Of a DNA stretch of 64,000 bases, positions 11,490 to 24,080 are shown piece after piece. Every line of letters begins with the position of its first letter. Position 1 is the first letter of the stretch. The stretch lies in the NCBI RefSeq assembly GCF_047675955.1, contig NC_132925.1:22158688-22222687 (forward strand), given 5' to 3'. The notes below the pieces were generated by a model, which was given only the letters and a program-made list of their open reading frames with translations, was not told the DNA's origin and did no database searches. The position numbers were made by a program, and so were the translations under genes. Origin of the DNA: Chlorocebus sabaeus (lineage: Eukaryota; Chordata; Mammalia; Primates; Cercopithecidae).

Positions 11490-14400
11490 TCTTTCAATGC
11501 CTAATCTGTTTAGAGTTTTTATCAAGAAGGGATGTTGGAGTTTACCAAAGGCTTTTTATGTGTCTATTGAGATAATCATATGGTTTTTGCTTTTGATTCT
11601 GTTTATGTGGTGAATCGCATTTGTTGATTTGTGTATGTTGAACCAACTTTGCATCCCAGAAATAAAGCCTACTCGATCATGCCAAATTACCTTTTTGATG
11701 TACTGCTGGGTTTGGTTTGCTAGTATTTTGTTGATGATTTTTGTGTCTATGTTAATCAGGGATATTGGCCTAAAGTGTTCTTTTTCTATTGTGTCTCTGC
11801 CAAGTTTTGGTATTAGGATGATACTGGCTTCATAGAATGAGTTAGGGAAATGCTCCTCCTCCTTCAATTTTTGGAATAGTTTCAGTAAGAATTTTTATTA
11901 CTGATTTAATTTCCAATCTTGTTATTGGTCTGTTCAGATTTTCACTTTCCTCCTGATTCAATCTTGGGAGGTTGTATGTTTTTAGGAATTTAATTATTTC
12001 CTCTCATTTTCCTAATTTGTATGCATAGCATGTTCATAATAGATCAGAGGATCTTTTGTATTTCTGTAAGATCAGTTGTAAGTTGTTTTTGTCATTTCTG
12101 ATTGTGCTTATTTGGATCTTTTCTTTTTCTTTGTTAATATAGCTTATAGTCTATCAATCTTGTTTATTCTTTTGAAAAACCAATACTTGCTCTCACTGAT
12201 TTTTTGGATCTCCTTTTTTTCAGTTGTTCTCTGATTTTAGTTCATTTTCTTCTTCTATTAGCTTTGAGGTTGGATTGTTCTTTTTTAATTCTAGTTCCTC
12301 CAGTTGCTCTTTTAAGTCGTTAATTTGCGAGCTTTGTAACCTCTTGATTAAGGCATTCAGTGCTATAAATTTTCCTTTAAACACAGCTTTAGCTGCATCC
12401 CAAATGTATTAGTATGTTGTATCTCTATTTTCATTTATTTCAAAAAATTTTTTGATTTCTGTCTTAATTTTATTGTTTACCCAAGAGTTATTCAGAAGCA
12501 AGTTATTTAGTTTCCACTTGGCTGTGTAGTTTTTGAGTGATCTTCTTGACATTACTTTCTATTTTTATTGCAATGTGGTCCAAGAGTGGGCTTGGTACTA
12601 TTTTGATTTTTCTGAATTTATGGAAACTTGCCTTATGGCAAAGCATGTGGTCAATCTTAGAATATGTTACATATATGAATGAGAAAATGACAAAAATGTA
12701 TATTTGGTTTTTCAGTAGAGTACACTGTAAATGTCTATTAAGTTGAACTGGTCAAGTGTCAAGTTTAAGTTTGGAATTTCTTGGTTAGTTTTCTTCCTCA
12801 ATGATCTGTCTAATGCTGTGAGGGTGGTGTTAAAATCCCCCATTATCATCGTGTGGCCATCTACAGTTTTATAAGTCAAGAAGAGTTTGTTTTATGAATC
12901 TGGGTGGTCCTATGTTGGGTGCATACATCTTTAGTATAATTAAATCTTCATGTTGAATTGACCCCTAAATCAGGGTTTACTGCCCTTCTTTGTCCTTCAT
13001 GACTGTTGTTGGTTTAAAATCTGTTTTATTTGATATAAGAATAGAGGCTTCTGCTCTTCTTTGTTTCTGTTTGCTTGGTAGATCATCCTCCATCCCTTTA
13101 CTTTGAGCCTGTGTGTTTCATCATATGTGAGATGCATCTCTTAAAGAAAACAGACTGTTGGGTCTTATCTTTTTGTCCAGATTGCCAGTCTGTGCTTTTT
13201 AAGTGGGATATTTAGACCATTTATATTCAGGGTAATGTATTGATAGATAAGATTTTGATCCTGTCATCCTGTTGTTGGTTGTTTTGAAGACTTGATTATG
13301 TTGTTGTTTATATTGTCTGTGGGCTATCTGTTTGAGTGTATTTTTGAGGTAGCAGGCTTTTGTCCTTTGTTTACCACTTTTTTAAAGAAGCTCTTATAAA
13401 GGTGGTCTGGTGATAACAAATTCCCTTAGTGCTTACTTGTCTGAGAAGGATTTTATTTATCCTTTGCTTATGAAGCTTAGCTAGGTGGGGTATAATATTC
13501 TTGGTTAGATTTTTGTGTTTTTTTTTTGCCTTAAGAATGATAAAAATATGTCCCCAATCTCTTCTGTCTTAGGTTTTCTGCTGAGGAGTCTGCTGCTAGC
13601 CTGATGGGGTTTTCTTTGTAGGTGACCTGACCCTTCTCTCTAGCTGTCTTGAAGATTGTTTCTTTTGTTTTGACCTTGGTGAATCTGATGACTGTATACC
13701 TTGGGGATGGTCATCTTACATAGTCTCTCGCAGAGGTTCTCTGTATTTTTTGAATTTGTATATCCCCTTCTCTACCAAGTTTGGGGAAATTTTCATGGGC
13801 TATATACTCAAATATATTTTCCAAGTTACTTACCCTCTACCCTTCTGTTTTTGGAATATCAATGAGTTACACACTTTGTCTCTTTACATAATCTCATATT
13901 TCTTGAAGCCTTTGCTCATTTTTATAATTCTTATTTTTTTTATTTTTGTCTGACTGAGTTGACTTAAAGAGCTGGCCTTAAAGCTCTGAGATTTTTTCTT
14001 CAGCTTGATCTGTTCTGCTTTTGATTCTTCTGATTGTGTTGTAGAATTCTTGAAGTAAATTTTTTAGTTTCTGAAGTTCAGTTTGGTTCTTACTTTATAG
14101 AGCTATTTCATCTTTCAGCCCTTGGATTGTCTTATTGGATTCCTTGGATTAGATTCAACTCTCTTTTTGATCCCATTGAGCTATTTTGGCATACAGATTC
14201 TGAATTCTGTACCCATCATTTCAGTCATCTTAATCTGGCTAAGAACTGCATCTGGGAGAGTAGTGTTTATATTTGTAGGTAAGGAGGCACACCCTGGCTT
14301 TTGGAGTTGCGAGTTCTTGTTCTGATTCCTTTTCATGTGTAAGAGCTATTGCTCTTTTAACTATGATGTAGGTTGAATATAGTCAGTTGGCTTCATTTCT

Positions 14401-14560
14401 GAGTGTTTTCAGAAGGTCAGCACCCTACAAAATGTTTATTTGTGGCTGGATCTTTGCCTTAGTTTTCACAGGCAATGCATACTGGTAAAATATATTGTTA
14501 CTGTATTTTGGGCTGCCATCAGAAGGTGGTGCTCAAGAGTGTTAGCTGGCAGATAGGCTG

Positions 14561-16680
14561 TGATATGGTTTGGATTTGTGTTCCCACCCAAATCTCATGT
14601 TAAATTGGAGAAGGGGCCTGGTGGGAGGTGATTGGATCATGGGGTGGAACTCCCCCTTGTTCTCATGATAGTAAGTGAATTCTCATGAGATCTGATGGGT
14701 TTAAAGTGCGTGGTGCTTCCCCCTTATCTTTTTCTTTCTCCTGCCACCGTGGTAAAATATGCTTGCTTCCCCTTCATCCTTCCACCATTATTGTAAGTTT
14801 TCTGAGGCCTCCCAGCCATGCTTCCTGTTAAGTCTGCAGAACTGTGAGTCAATTAAATCTCTTTTCTTCATAAATTTCCTAGTCTCAGGTAGTTCTTTCT
14901 AGTAGTGTGAAAACAGACTAATATAGAGAACTGGTACCAGGACTGTGGAACACTGATATGAAGATACCTGAAAATGTGGAATTGACTTGGAACTGCATAA
15001 TGGGCAGAGGTTGGGATGGTTCGGAGGGCTCAGAAGAATAAAGGAAGATGTAAGAAAGTTTGGAACTTCCTAGAAACTTGTTGAATGGTTTTGACTAAAA
15101 TGCTGATAGTGATATGGACAATTAAGTCCAGGCTGAGGTGGTCTAAGATGGAGATGAGGAACTTATTAAGAACTAAATTAAAGGTCACTTTTATTATGCT
15201 TTAGTAAAGTGACTGGTGGCATTTTGCCCCTGCATGAGAGATCTATGGAAATTTGAACTTCAGAGAGATGACTTAGGGTATCTGGCAGAAGAAATTTCTA
15301 AGCAGCAAAGCATTCAAGAAGTGACCTGGCTGTTTCTAAAAGTGAACACTCGTATTTATGAACAAAGAGATTATCTGAAACTGGAACATATATTTAAAAG
15401 GGAAGCAGAATTTAAAAGCTTGGAAAATTTGCAACCTGACCATATGGTAAAAAAGGAAAACCCATTTTCTGGAGAGAAATACAAACCAATTGCAGAAATT
15501 TGCATAAGTAAAGAAGAGCCAAATGTTAATAGCTAAGACAGTGGGGAAAATGTCTCCAAGGCCTGTCAGAGACCTTCACAGCACTCCTCCATTCACAGGC
15601 CTAGAAGCCTAGTAAGGAAAAATGGCTTTGTGGGCTGGGCTCAGAGTTCTGATGCTCTATGCAGCCTCAGGACATAGCATGCTGCATCCCAGCTGCTCCA
15701 ACTCCAGCGGTGGCTAAAAGGGGCCAACATATAGCTCAAGCTGTTGCTTCAGGGAGTGCAAGCCCAAAACCTTGGTGGCTTCCACATGGTGACGGGCCTG
15801 CAGGTGCACAGAAGGCAAGAGTTGAGGTTTGGGAACCTCTGCCTAGATTTTAGAGAATGTATGGAAATGTCTGGATGTCCAGGAAGATATCTGCTGCAGG
15901 AGCAGACTCCTCATGGACAACCTCTACTAGGGTAGTGCAGAGGGGAAATGTGGGGTTGAAGCCCCCACATAGAGTTCCCACTAGGGCACTGCCTAATGGA
16001 GCTATGAGAAAGGGGTCACCATCCCCCAGACCTCCAAATGGTAGATCCCCTGACAGCTTGCACTGTGTGCCTGGAAGATCCTCAGGCACTCAATGCCGGC
16101 CCATGAAAGCAGCCAGGGGGCTGTACCTTGCATCACCACATGGGCAGAGCTTCCCAAGGCCTTGGGAGCACATGTGTTGCATCAGTGTGCCCTGGATATG
16201 AGACATGAGGTCAAAGAGGATCATTTTGAAGCTTTAAGACATAATGACTGCCCTGCTAGGTTTTGGGGCTGTAGTCCCTTTGTTTTGGTCCATTTTTCCC
16301 ACTTGGAATGGGAGCATTCACCCAATGCCTGTTCCCCCTTTTTTATCTTGGAAGTAACGAACTTCCAAGGGGCCTCATGGGAGGTGATTGAATCATGGGG
16401 GTGGATTTCCCCCGTGCTGTTCTTCTGATAGTGAGTAAGTTCTCATAAGATCTGATGGTTTAAAGTGTGTGGTGCTTCCCCCTTATCTTTCTATCCTGCC
16501 ACCATGGTAAGACATGCTTTCTTACACTTTGCCCTTCTGTCATGATTGTAAGTTTCTTGAGGTCTCCCAGCCATGCTTTCTGTTAAGCTTGTAGAACTAT
16601 GAGTCAACTAAACTTCTTTTCTTCATAAATTACCCAGTGTCAGGTAGTTCTTTATGGCGGTGTGAAAACAGACTAATACA
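14561..16680 (+). mobile_element. MST-int: MaLR provirus (MST/THE1-like), LTR-internal-LTR
   Basis: A 5' LTR (14561-14925) begins 'tgatatggtttgg' and ends 'gactaatata'. The internal region starts 'gagaactggtaccagg', typical of MaLR elements, and extends to about 16360. A 3' LTR (about 16361-16680) lacks its first 70 to 80 bases and ends 'gactaataca'. It is an ancient non-autonomous endogenous-retrovirus relative with no pol or env. The two LTRs differ at many sites and all gag-like frames are broken. Flanks 'ggctg' and 'gtctt' match only partly. Confidence 0.88.
15216..15536 (+). pseudogene. Gag-like remnant frame of the MaLR provirus
   Basis: A 106-codon open frame within the MaLR internal region, with acidic and basic helical character and no recognisable enzymatic motif. 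MaLR internal regions are known to carry only degraded gag-like sequence, so this is best read as a chance-surviving piece of that frame. It has no plausible promoter of its own other than the adjacent LTR. Function is unlikely. Confidence 0.5.
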
Positions 16681-17810
16681 GTCTTATATTCTGGGGCATG
16701 GCTGTTTTGTGTTTTGGCACAGTTGGCAGTAGTGCTCTGTTGTTGGGAAGGGGTTGGGAGAGAGATGGCCTGCTCACCTAGTTTGCTCCTGGGTCTTAGA
16801 GGAACACAGTATGATCACTGGCTCTGTGCCCAGATTTCATTTGTTAAGTGTTCTGGTCCAGAGGGCTCCCTCAGGCATGGGCTGTGGTTGGCAGATAGTC
16901 TGTATTCTTGCTGGATCAGCCCTGCAGAGGGAGGCACACCCTGCTCCTTCACTGGCCCATGAACTCAGATGTCTCATTTCTCTCAGTGATCAAGGAGTGA
17001 GGGCTCCTCCTTGCTTGGGCACTGCCCACACCAGCAAGTCCCACTCAAATAGAAGATGTGGGAGTGTTTAGGGTCACCTAATCCACTGTGTGGGTGCTTT
17101 CCAGGGGAACATGGAGTTTCACCTGCCTGCAGAGTTCTGGTGGAAGTGGGACTACTTGTCTGGAAGCTCTAGCAGCTATAGCCTGCCTGGCTACATGCAG
17201 CAGAGGAGGGTGGAGTTTCCCAGGCCAACAGGAGACTGTGTCCCTAGTTTAGTTCATGTAGAAGCATGACCACTGGGCCAGCAACTGGCAACATGTCTTT
17301 TCTGGTGACAGAGGATAGAGTGATCTTACTGCTTCCAGTCACTGTGACTGTTGCCTCTATTGGGCTATGACACTGATGCCTGTGTATTTCAAGGTCCAAG
17401 GCTTTTAGAGGTCCCTGTGGACTTGAAAGTTGCCTCAGCAAAAACTCTGAGTGGCTCTCTGTCTCAGTTTAGAAGCACAGCATGGCGGTGGGGGCACCAT
17501 GGAGGATTCTCCTATTCCCAGGCTTGCTCAGGTCCCTGTGGAGAGTGTGGCTCCCCCAGGGGACAATCACTCCCTCACTCTTTTTTGTATTGGGGAGCTT
17601 CTTTTGGCTCTGTGTTAATCCCAGATGGTCTGCTGCCCAGCTTTGCTCCTCTCTGTTCTCTGTGTCTCCCTGTTACCTTGATGGATATTGACATGGTTTC
17701 TTGCCAGATGATTTGCTTGTAGGGTCAGTGTTCACTAGCCTTTTTGTTTCCCTTCCAGGAAAGCAGCACACATGACCTGCTTCTAGTCCACCATCTGGAC
17801 CCAACCCTGC

Positions 17811-18945
17811 ATTTTTCAACTTTAGAAATTCAGGTTTTTTTTTTCTTTTAATTATTTCACTCTATTTGTTAAATGTAGTTAATACGATTATGAATTCTTA
17901 TTCTGTGTTATCTAGAATTTTGTTGAACTTCCTCAAAATAGCTACTTGAAATTATCTGTCTGAAAGGTGACATATCTCTGTCTCTCCATGATTCATCCCT
18001 GGTACCTTTTTTAGTTCATTTGGTGAGGTCATGTTTTCCTGGATAGTCCTGAGGCTTGTGGATATCTGTCAGCTTCTGAACATTGAAGAGTTAAATATTT
18101 ATTATAATCTTCTCAGACTGGGCTTGTATGCACCTGTCCTTCTTGGGAAGGCTTTCAAGATACTTGAAGGGATTTGGGTGTTATAATCGAAGTTTTTGCT
18201 CTCTGCAGCCATATCTGCATTAGGGAGCACTCCAAGCCCAGTAACACTGTGGCTCTTGCAGACTCACAGAGGTACTGCCTTGGTGGTCTTGGATGAGATC
18301 TGGAAGAATTCTCTGGATTATGAGTTAGAAACTCTTGTTCTGTTCCCTTACATTACCCCAAACAAACAGAGTCTCTCTCTTTGTGCTGAGCTGCCTGGAG
18401 TTGAGAAAGGGGTGACACCAACACCCCTATGGTCACTACCACTGAGACTGCACTGGGTCAGACTTGAAGCCAGCATAGCACTGGGTTTTGCCCAAGGCTT
18501 ACAGTGACCACTGCCTGGTCACTGCCTATGTTCACTCAAGGCCCTAGGGCTCTACAAGCAGCAGATGGCAAGCCTGGCCTGTGTCCTTCCTTTCAGGTTG
18601 GCAAGTTCCCCCAAGCTCCAGAAGGGGCCCAGAGATGTTGTCTGGGAGCCAGGGGTGGAGTTGAAAGCCCTAGGAATCTATCTATCTACTCTGGGTGAGC
18701 TGGCACCAGAGCCACAAGATGAAGTCTTTCCCTCTCTTTTTTCCACTTTCCACAAGCAGAGGAGTCTCTCTCTGTAGCCACCACAGTTGGGAATGTGCTG
18801 GATAACACCTGAAGCCAACATGTTTCTGAGTCTCACACAAGTCCCATGATGAGTACTGCTTGTGTATCACTGCTGCTATTTAGAGCTCCGGTGCTCTTTA
18901 GGCAGTAGGTGATGAATCTTTCCATGATTGGATCTTTCTCTTCAG
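17811..18945 (-). mobile_element. L1M: Old L1M segment, ORF1 start and 5'UTR
   Basis: The complement matches the long 5' region of L1M elements: 'caaaatagctacttgaaa', 'ctgtctgaaaggtgac', 'tcttgggaaggctttc', 'gcagccatatctgcatta' and the 'gggctctacaagcagcag' segment. It continues at 25217 after a full-length L1 insertion, which shows the two blocks were once joined. No intact frame remains. Confidence 0.75.
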
Positions 18946-19201
18946 GTCAGTGGGTTTCTTTTTATTTACTTATTTTATTTTTCAAGAATTTTTTTATTTC
19001 AATTGGTTTTTGAGGAACAAGTGGTGTTTGGTTACACGAATAAGTTCTTTAGCAGTGATTTCTGAGATTTTGGTGCACTTGTCACCCAAGTAGGGTACAC
19101 TGTACCCAATGTATAGTCTTTTATTCCTTACCACCCCCCACCCTTTCCCCAGGGTCCCCAAAACCCAACGTATCATTCTTATACCTTTGCATCCTCATAG
19201 C

Positions 19202-19825
19202 TTAGCTCCCACATATGAGTAAGAACATATGATGTTTGGTTTTCCATTCCTGAGTTACTTCACTTAGAAAATAGTCTCCAATCAGGTAGCTGTGAATACC
19301 ATTATTTTGTTCCTTTTTTCATTTTGATGAATGAAAATGTATTCCATGGTATATATATGTACATATATATGTGTCACATTTTCTGTATCCACTCTTTGAT
19401 TGATGGGCATTTGTGCTGGTTCCATATTTTTGCAATTGCAAATTGTGCTGCTATAAACATGCATGTGCAAATATCTTTTTTGTATAATGACTTTCCTCTG
19501 GGCAGATACCTAGTAGTGAGATTGTTGATCAAATGGCAGATTTACTTTTAGTTCTTTAAGGAATCTCCACACTGTTTTCCATAGTGGTTGTACTAGTGTA
19601 CATTTCCATCAACAGCATAAAAGTGTTCCCTTTTCACCACATCCATGCCAACATCTATGGTTTTTTGATTATGATCTTTCTTGCAAGAGTGAGGTGATAT
19701 TGCATTGTGATTTTGATTTGCATTTTCCTGATAATTAGTGATGGTGGGTGTTTTTTCATATGCTTGTTGACCATTTGTGTATCTTCTTTTGAGAACTGTC
19801 TATTTATGTCTTGCCCATTTTTTGA

Positions 19826-19861
<36 letters not shown>

Positions 19862-22800
19862 ATTTGTTCATTGTAGATTCTGGATATTAGTACTTTGTCA
19901 GATGTATAGATTGTAAATATTTTCTCCCATACTCTGGGCTGTCTGTTAACTCCATTAATTATTTCTTTTGCTGTGCAGAAGCTTTTTAGTTTAATTAAGT
20001 TATATCTATTTATCTTTTTTATTTTGCTTTTGCTTTTGGGTGCTTGGTCATCTATTTATCTTTTGTTTGGTTGCATTTGTTTATGGGTTCTTGGTCATGA
20101 AGTCTTTGACTAAGCTAATGTCTAGAAGGGCTTCTCTGATGTTTTCTTCTAGAATCTTTATGGTTTCAGGTCTTAGATTTAAGTATTTGATCCATCTTGA
20201 GTTGATTTTTGCCTAAGGTGAGAGATAAGCATCCAGTTTCATTCTTCTACATGTGGCTTGTCAATTATCCCATCACCATTGTTTGAATAGGGTGTCCTTT
20301 TGCTATTTTATGTTTTCGTTTGTTTTGTGGAAGATCAGTTGGCTGTAAGTATTTGGGTTTATTTCTGGGTTCTCTATTCTGTTCCATTGGTGTATGTGCT
20401 GATTTTTATACCAGTACCATGCTGTTTTGGTGACTATGGCTTTATAGTTTGAAGCTGGGTAATGTGATGCCTCCAGATTTGTTCTTTTTGCTTAGTTTTT
20501 CTTGGGCTATGTGGTTCTCTTTTGGTTCCATATGAATTTTAAGATCATTTTTTCTAGTTCTGTGAAGAAAGATGATGGTATTTTGATGGGAATTGCATGG
20601 AATTTGTAGATTGCTTTTGGCAGTATGGTCATTTTCACAATATTGATTCTACACATCCATGAGCATGGGATGTGTTTCCATTTGTTTATGTCATCTATGA
20701 TTTCTTTCAGCAGTGCTTTGCAGTTCACCTAGTAGAGGTCTTTCACGTTTATTTGTTAGGTATATTCCTAAGTATTTTATTTTATTTTTTGTAACAATGG
20801 GGGTTAAGTTCTTGATTTGATTCTCAGCTTGGTCACTGTTGGTATATAGCAGAGCTACTGATTTGTGTACATTAATTTTGTATCCTGAAAGTTTGATGAA
20901 TTCGTTTATTGGTTCTAGGAGTTTATGGATGGGTCTTTAAGGTCTTCTAGGTGCATGATCATATCCTCAGTAAACAGTGACCGTTTGACTTCCTCTTTAC
21001 TGATTTGGATGCCCTTTATTTCTTTCTCTTGTCTGATTGCTCTGGTGAGGACTTCCAGTGGGCATCCTTGTCTTGTTCCAGTTTTCAGGGGAAATGCTTT
21101 CAACTTTTACCGATTCAGTATAACATTGGCTGTGGGTTTGTTTAGATGACTCTTACTACCTTAAGGTATGTCCCTTCTATGCGGATCTTGCTGAGGGTTT
21201 TAATCATAAAGGGATGCTGGATTCTGACAAATGCTTTTTCTGCATCTATTGAGATGATCATGTGATTTTTGATTTAATTCTGTTTATGTGGTGTGTCACA
21301 TTTATTGACTTACATATATAGTAAACCGTCCCTGCATCCCTAGTATGAAACCCACTATATCATGGTGGATTATCTTTTTGATATGCTGTTGGATTAGATT
21401 TGCTAGTATTTTATTGAAGATTTTTGCATCTATGTTTATCAGGGATATTGGTCTTTAGTTTTCTCTTTTTGTTATGTCCTTCCCTGATTTTGGTATTAGG
21501 GTGAAGCTAGCTTCATAGAATGATTTAGGAAGGATTCTCTATCTTTCTCTATTTTATGGAATAGTGTCAATAGGATTAGCACCAATTTTTCTTTTAATGT
21601 CTGATAGGATTTAGCTGTGAATTGATCTGGTCCTAGACTTTTTTTTTTGGCATTTATTTTTTATTACCATTTCAATCCCACTGCTTGTTATTGGTCTGTT
21701 CAGAGATTCTATATCTTTCTGGTTTAATCTAGAAGGGCTGCATATTTCCAAGAATTTAACCCTCTCCTCTAGGTTTTCTAGTTTATGTATGTAAAAGTGT
21801 TTATAGTAGCCTTGCATAATCTTTTATATTTCTGTGGTATCCACTGTAGTATCTTCCATTTCATTTCTAATTGAACTTATTTGGATCTTCTCTCTTCTTT
21901 TCTGGTTAATCTTCCCAATGGTTAATCAGTATTATTTTATTTTTAAAAATAACCAGCTTTTTGTTTCATTTATCTTTTGTGGTTTTTGTTTGTTTGTTTC
22001 AGTTTCATTTAGTTCTGCTGTTATCTTTGATTTTTTGTTTTTTTCTTCTACTGGGTTTGGGTTTGGATTGTTTTTGTTTCTCCAATTCTATAAGGTATGA
22101 CCTTAGACTGTCTATTTGTGCTGTTTCAAACTTATTGAGGTAAACATTCAATCATTCAGTGCTATGAAATTTCCTCTTAGCACCGTTTTTACTGTATCCC
22201 AGAAGTTTTGATAGTTCATGTCACTATTATCATTCAGTTCAAATAATTTTTAAATTTTGTATTGATTTCATTGTTGGCCCAATGATCATCCAAGTGCAGG
22301 TTTTTAAATTTCCATTTATTTGCATGGTTTTAAGGGTTTCTTTCAGAGTTGATTTCCAATTTTATTCCACTGTGGTCTGAGACAGTACTTAATATAATTT
22401 TAATTTTCTTAAATTTACTGAGACTTGTTTTGTGGCCTATCATATGGTCTGTCTTGGAGAATGTTCCCTGTGCTGATGAATAGAATGTATATTTTGCAGT
22501 TGTTTGGTAGAATGGTCTGGAAATATCTGTTAAGTCCATTTGTTGTAGGGTATAGTTTAAGACCATTGTTTCTTTGTTGACTCTATCTTGATGACTTGTC
22601 TAGTGTTGTCAGTGCAGTATTAAAGTCCCCCACTATTATTTTCTTACCATCTATCTCATTTCTTAGGTCTGGTATTAATTGCTTTATAAATTTTGGAGCT
22701 CCAGTGTTAGGTGCATATATATTTAATATTGTGATATTTTCCTCTTGGACTAGTCCTTTTATCATTATATAATGTCCCTCTTTGTCTTTTTTTAACTGCT

Positions 22801-23030
22801 GTTGCTTCAAAGCTATAAAAATAGCTACTCTTGCTCACTTTTGGTGTCCATTTGCATGGGATATCTTTTTCCACACCTTTACCTTAAGTCTATTTAAGTC
22901 TTTATGTGTTAGGTGAGTCTCCTGAAGACAGCAGAAACTTGGTTGGTGAATTCTTATCCATTGTGCCATTCTGTATCTTTTCAGTGGAGCGTTTAGGCCA
23001 TTTACATTCAATGTTAGTATTGAGATGAGA
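19202..23030 (-). pseudogene. L1 ORF2: L1 ORF2 pseudogene (endonuclease/reverse transcriptase)
   Basis: Read on the minus strand this covers the whole ORF2, from 'atgtaaatggcctaaacg' near 23000 to the terminal stop at 19202-19204. Short surviving frames show family sequence: an endonuclease piece with IVGDFNT at 22583-22810, a reverse-transcriptase piece with GTRQGCP at 20915-21103, and a later segment with WNQKR at 20507-20728. They lie in different frames separated by stops. A run of 27 T at 19831-19857 also interrupts it. No activity is possible. Confidence 0.85.
19831..19857. repeat. 27-base poly-T run within L1 ORF2
   Basis: An uninterrupted T run, in a place where related L1s have a short T-rich stretch followed by 'gctgatttg'. 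No adjoining mobile element accounts for it, so it is most likely slippage expansion rather than the tail of an insertion. Expected to be length-variable. Confidence 0.9.
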
Positions 23031-23159
23031 TGTGAGGCATGATTCTAGTCATCATGGTATTTGTAACCTGAATGCCTCATTTTTTTCATTGTGCTATTGT
23101 TATATAAGTCCTGTGAGATTCGTACTTTAAGGAAGATATATTTTGGTGTATTTCAGGAA

Positions 23160-24080
23160 TTTTTTTCAAGATTTAGAGCTCCTTTTAGCAGTTCTTACAG
23201 TGCTGGGTTGGTAGTGGTAAATTCTTTTTCTGAAAAAGATTGTATCTTTCCTTCATTTATGAAGCTTAGTTTTGCTGGATACAAAATTCTTGGCTGATAT
23301 TTGTTTTGTTTAAGGAAGCTAGAACTAGGACTCCAATCCTTTCTAGCTTGTATGGTTTCTGCTGAGAATTTTGCTGTTAATCTGATAAGTTTTCCTTTAT
23401 ATGTTACCTGATGCTTTTGACTCACAGCTCTTAAGATTATTTCCTTCATCTTGACTTCAGATAAGCTGATGACTATGTCCCTAGGGGATGATCTTTTTGT
23501 GATGAATTTCCCAGGTGTTCTTTGAGCTTCTTGTATTTGGATGTCTAGATCTCTAGCAAGGTCAGGGAAGTTTTCCTTTATTATTCCCTGAAATATGTTT
23601 TCCAAACTTTTAGGTTTTTCTTCTTTGGGAACACCAGTTATTTTTAGGTTCGGATGTTTAACATAGTCCTAAACTTTTTGGAAGCTTTGTTCATTTTTTA
23701 AAATTCTTCTTTTCTTTGTCTTTGATGGATTGGGCTAATTCAGCAGCCTTGCCTTCAAGCTCTAAAGTCCTTTCTTCCACTCGTTTAATTCTATTGCTGA
23801 GACTTTCCAGTGCATTTTGTATTTCTCTAAGTATGTCCTTGATTTCCAGAAATTGTGATTGCTTTTTGTTTATGCTATTTATTTCACTGAAGAATTTTCT
23901 TTTCGTATCCTGTATCATGTTTTTGATTTCTTTAAGTTGGATTTCACCTTTCTGTGGTGCCTCCTGATTAGCTTAATAACTGACCTTCTGAATTCTTTTT
24001 CTGGCAATTCAGAGATTTTATCTTGGTTTGGATCCATTGCCAGTGAGCCAGTGAGCTGGTATGATCTTTTGGAGGCACTA
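23160..24080 (-). pseudogene. L1 ORF1: L1 ORF1 pseudogene (RNA-binding chaperone)
   Basis: A 136-codon surviving frame at 23195-23605 has the RRM and C-terminal signature of ORF1p (NFPDL, IQEAQRTP, YPAKLSF, TTNPAL). An upstream frame at 23691-23918 has the heptad-rich coiled coil. The two are in separate frames, so the protein is broken. It lies immediately upstream of the ORF2 remnant as expected. Confidence 0.85.

Larger units (their letters stand above)
11010..17810 (-). mobile_element. L1: L1PB-like element lacking its 3' half
   Basis: The complement runs from an L1 5' end near 17810 ('ccagatggtggac') through about 1.4 kb of 5'UTR, ORF1 (roughly 13370-14230), the ORF2 start near 13230 and the endonuclease and early reverse transcriptase regions, then stops at about 11010. 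The rest of ORF2 and the 3'UTR are missing. That cannot result from normal 5' truncation, so a deletion or recombination removed the 3' half. A solo LTR (11072-11489) and a MaLR provirus (14561-16680) are inserted in it. All frames are broken. Confidence 0.75.

Noticed and set aside
15659..16428. Frames of 64 to 114 codons on both strands
   Set aside because: They lie within the MaLR internal region, overlap on opposite strands and carry no retroviral enzyme motif.
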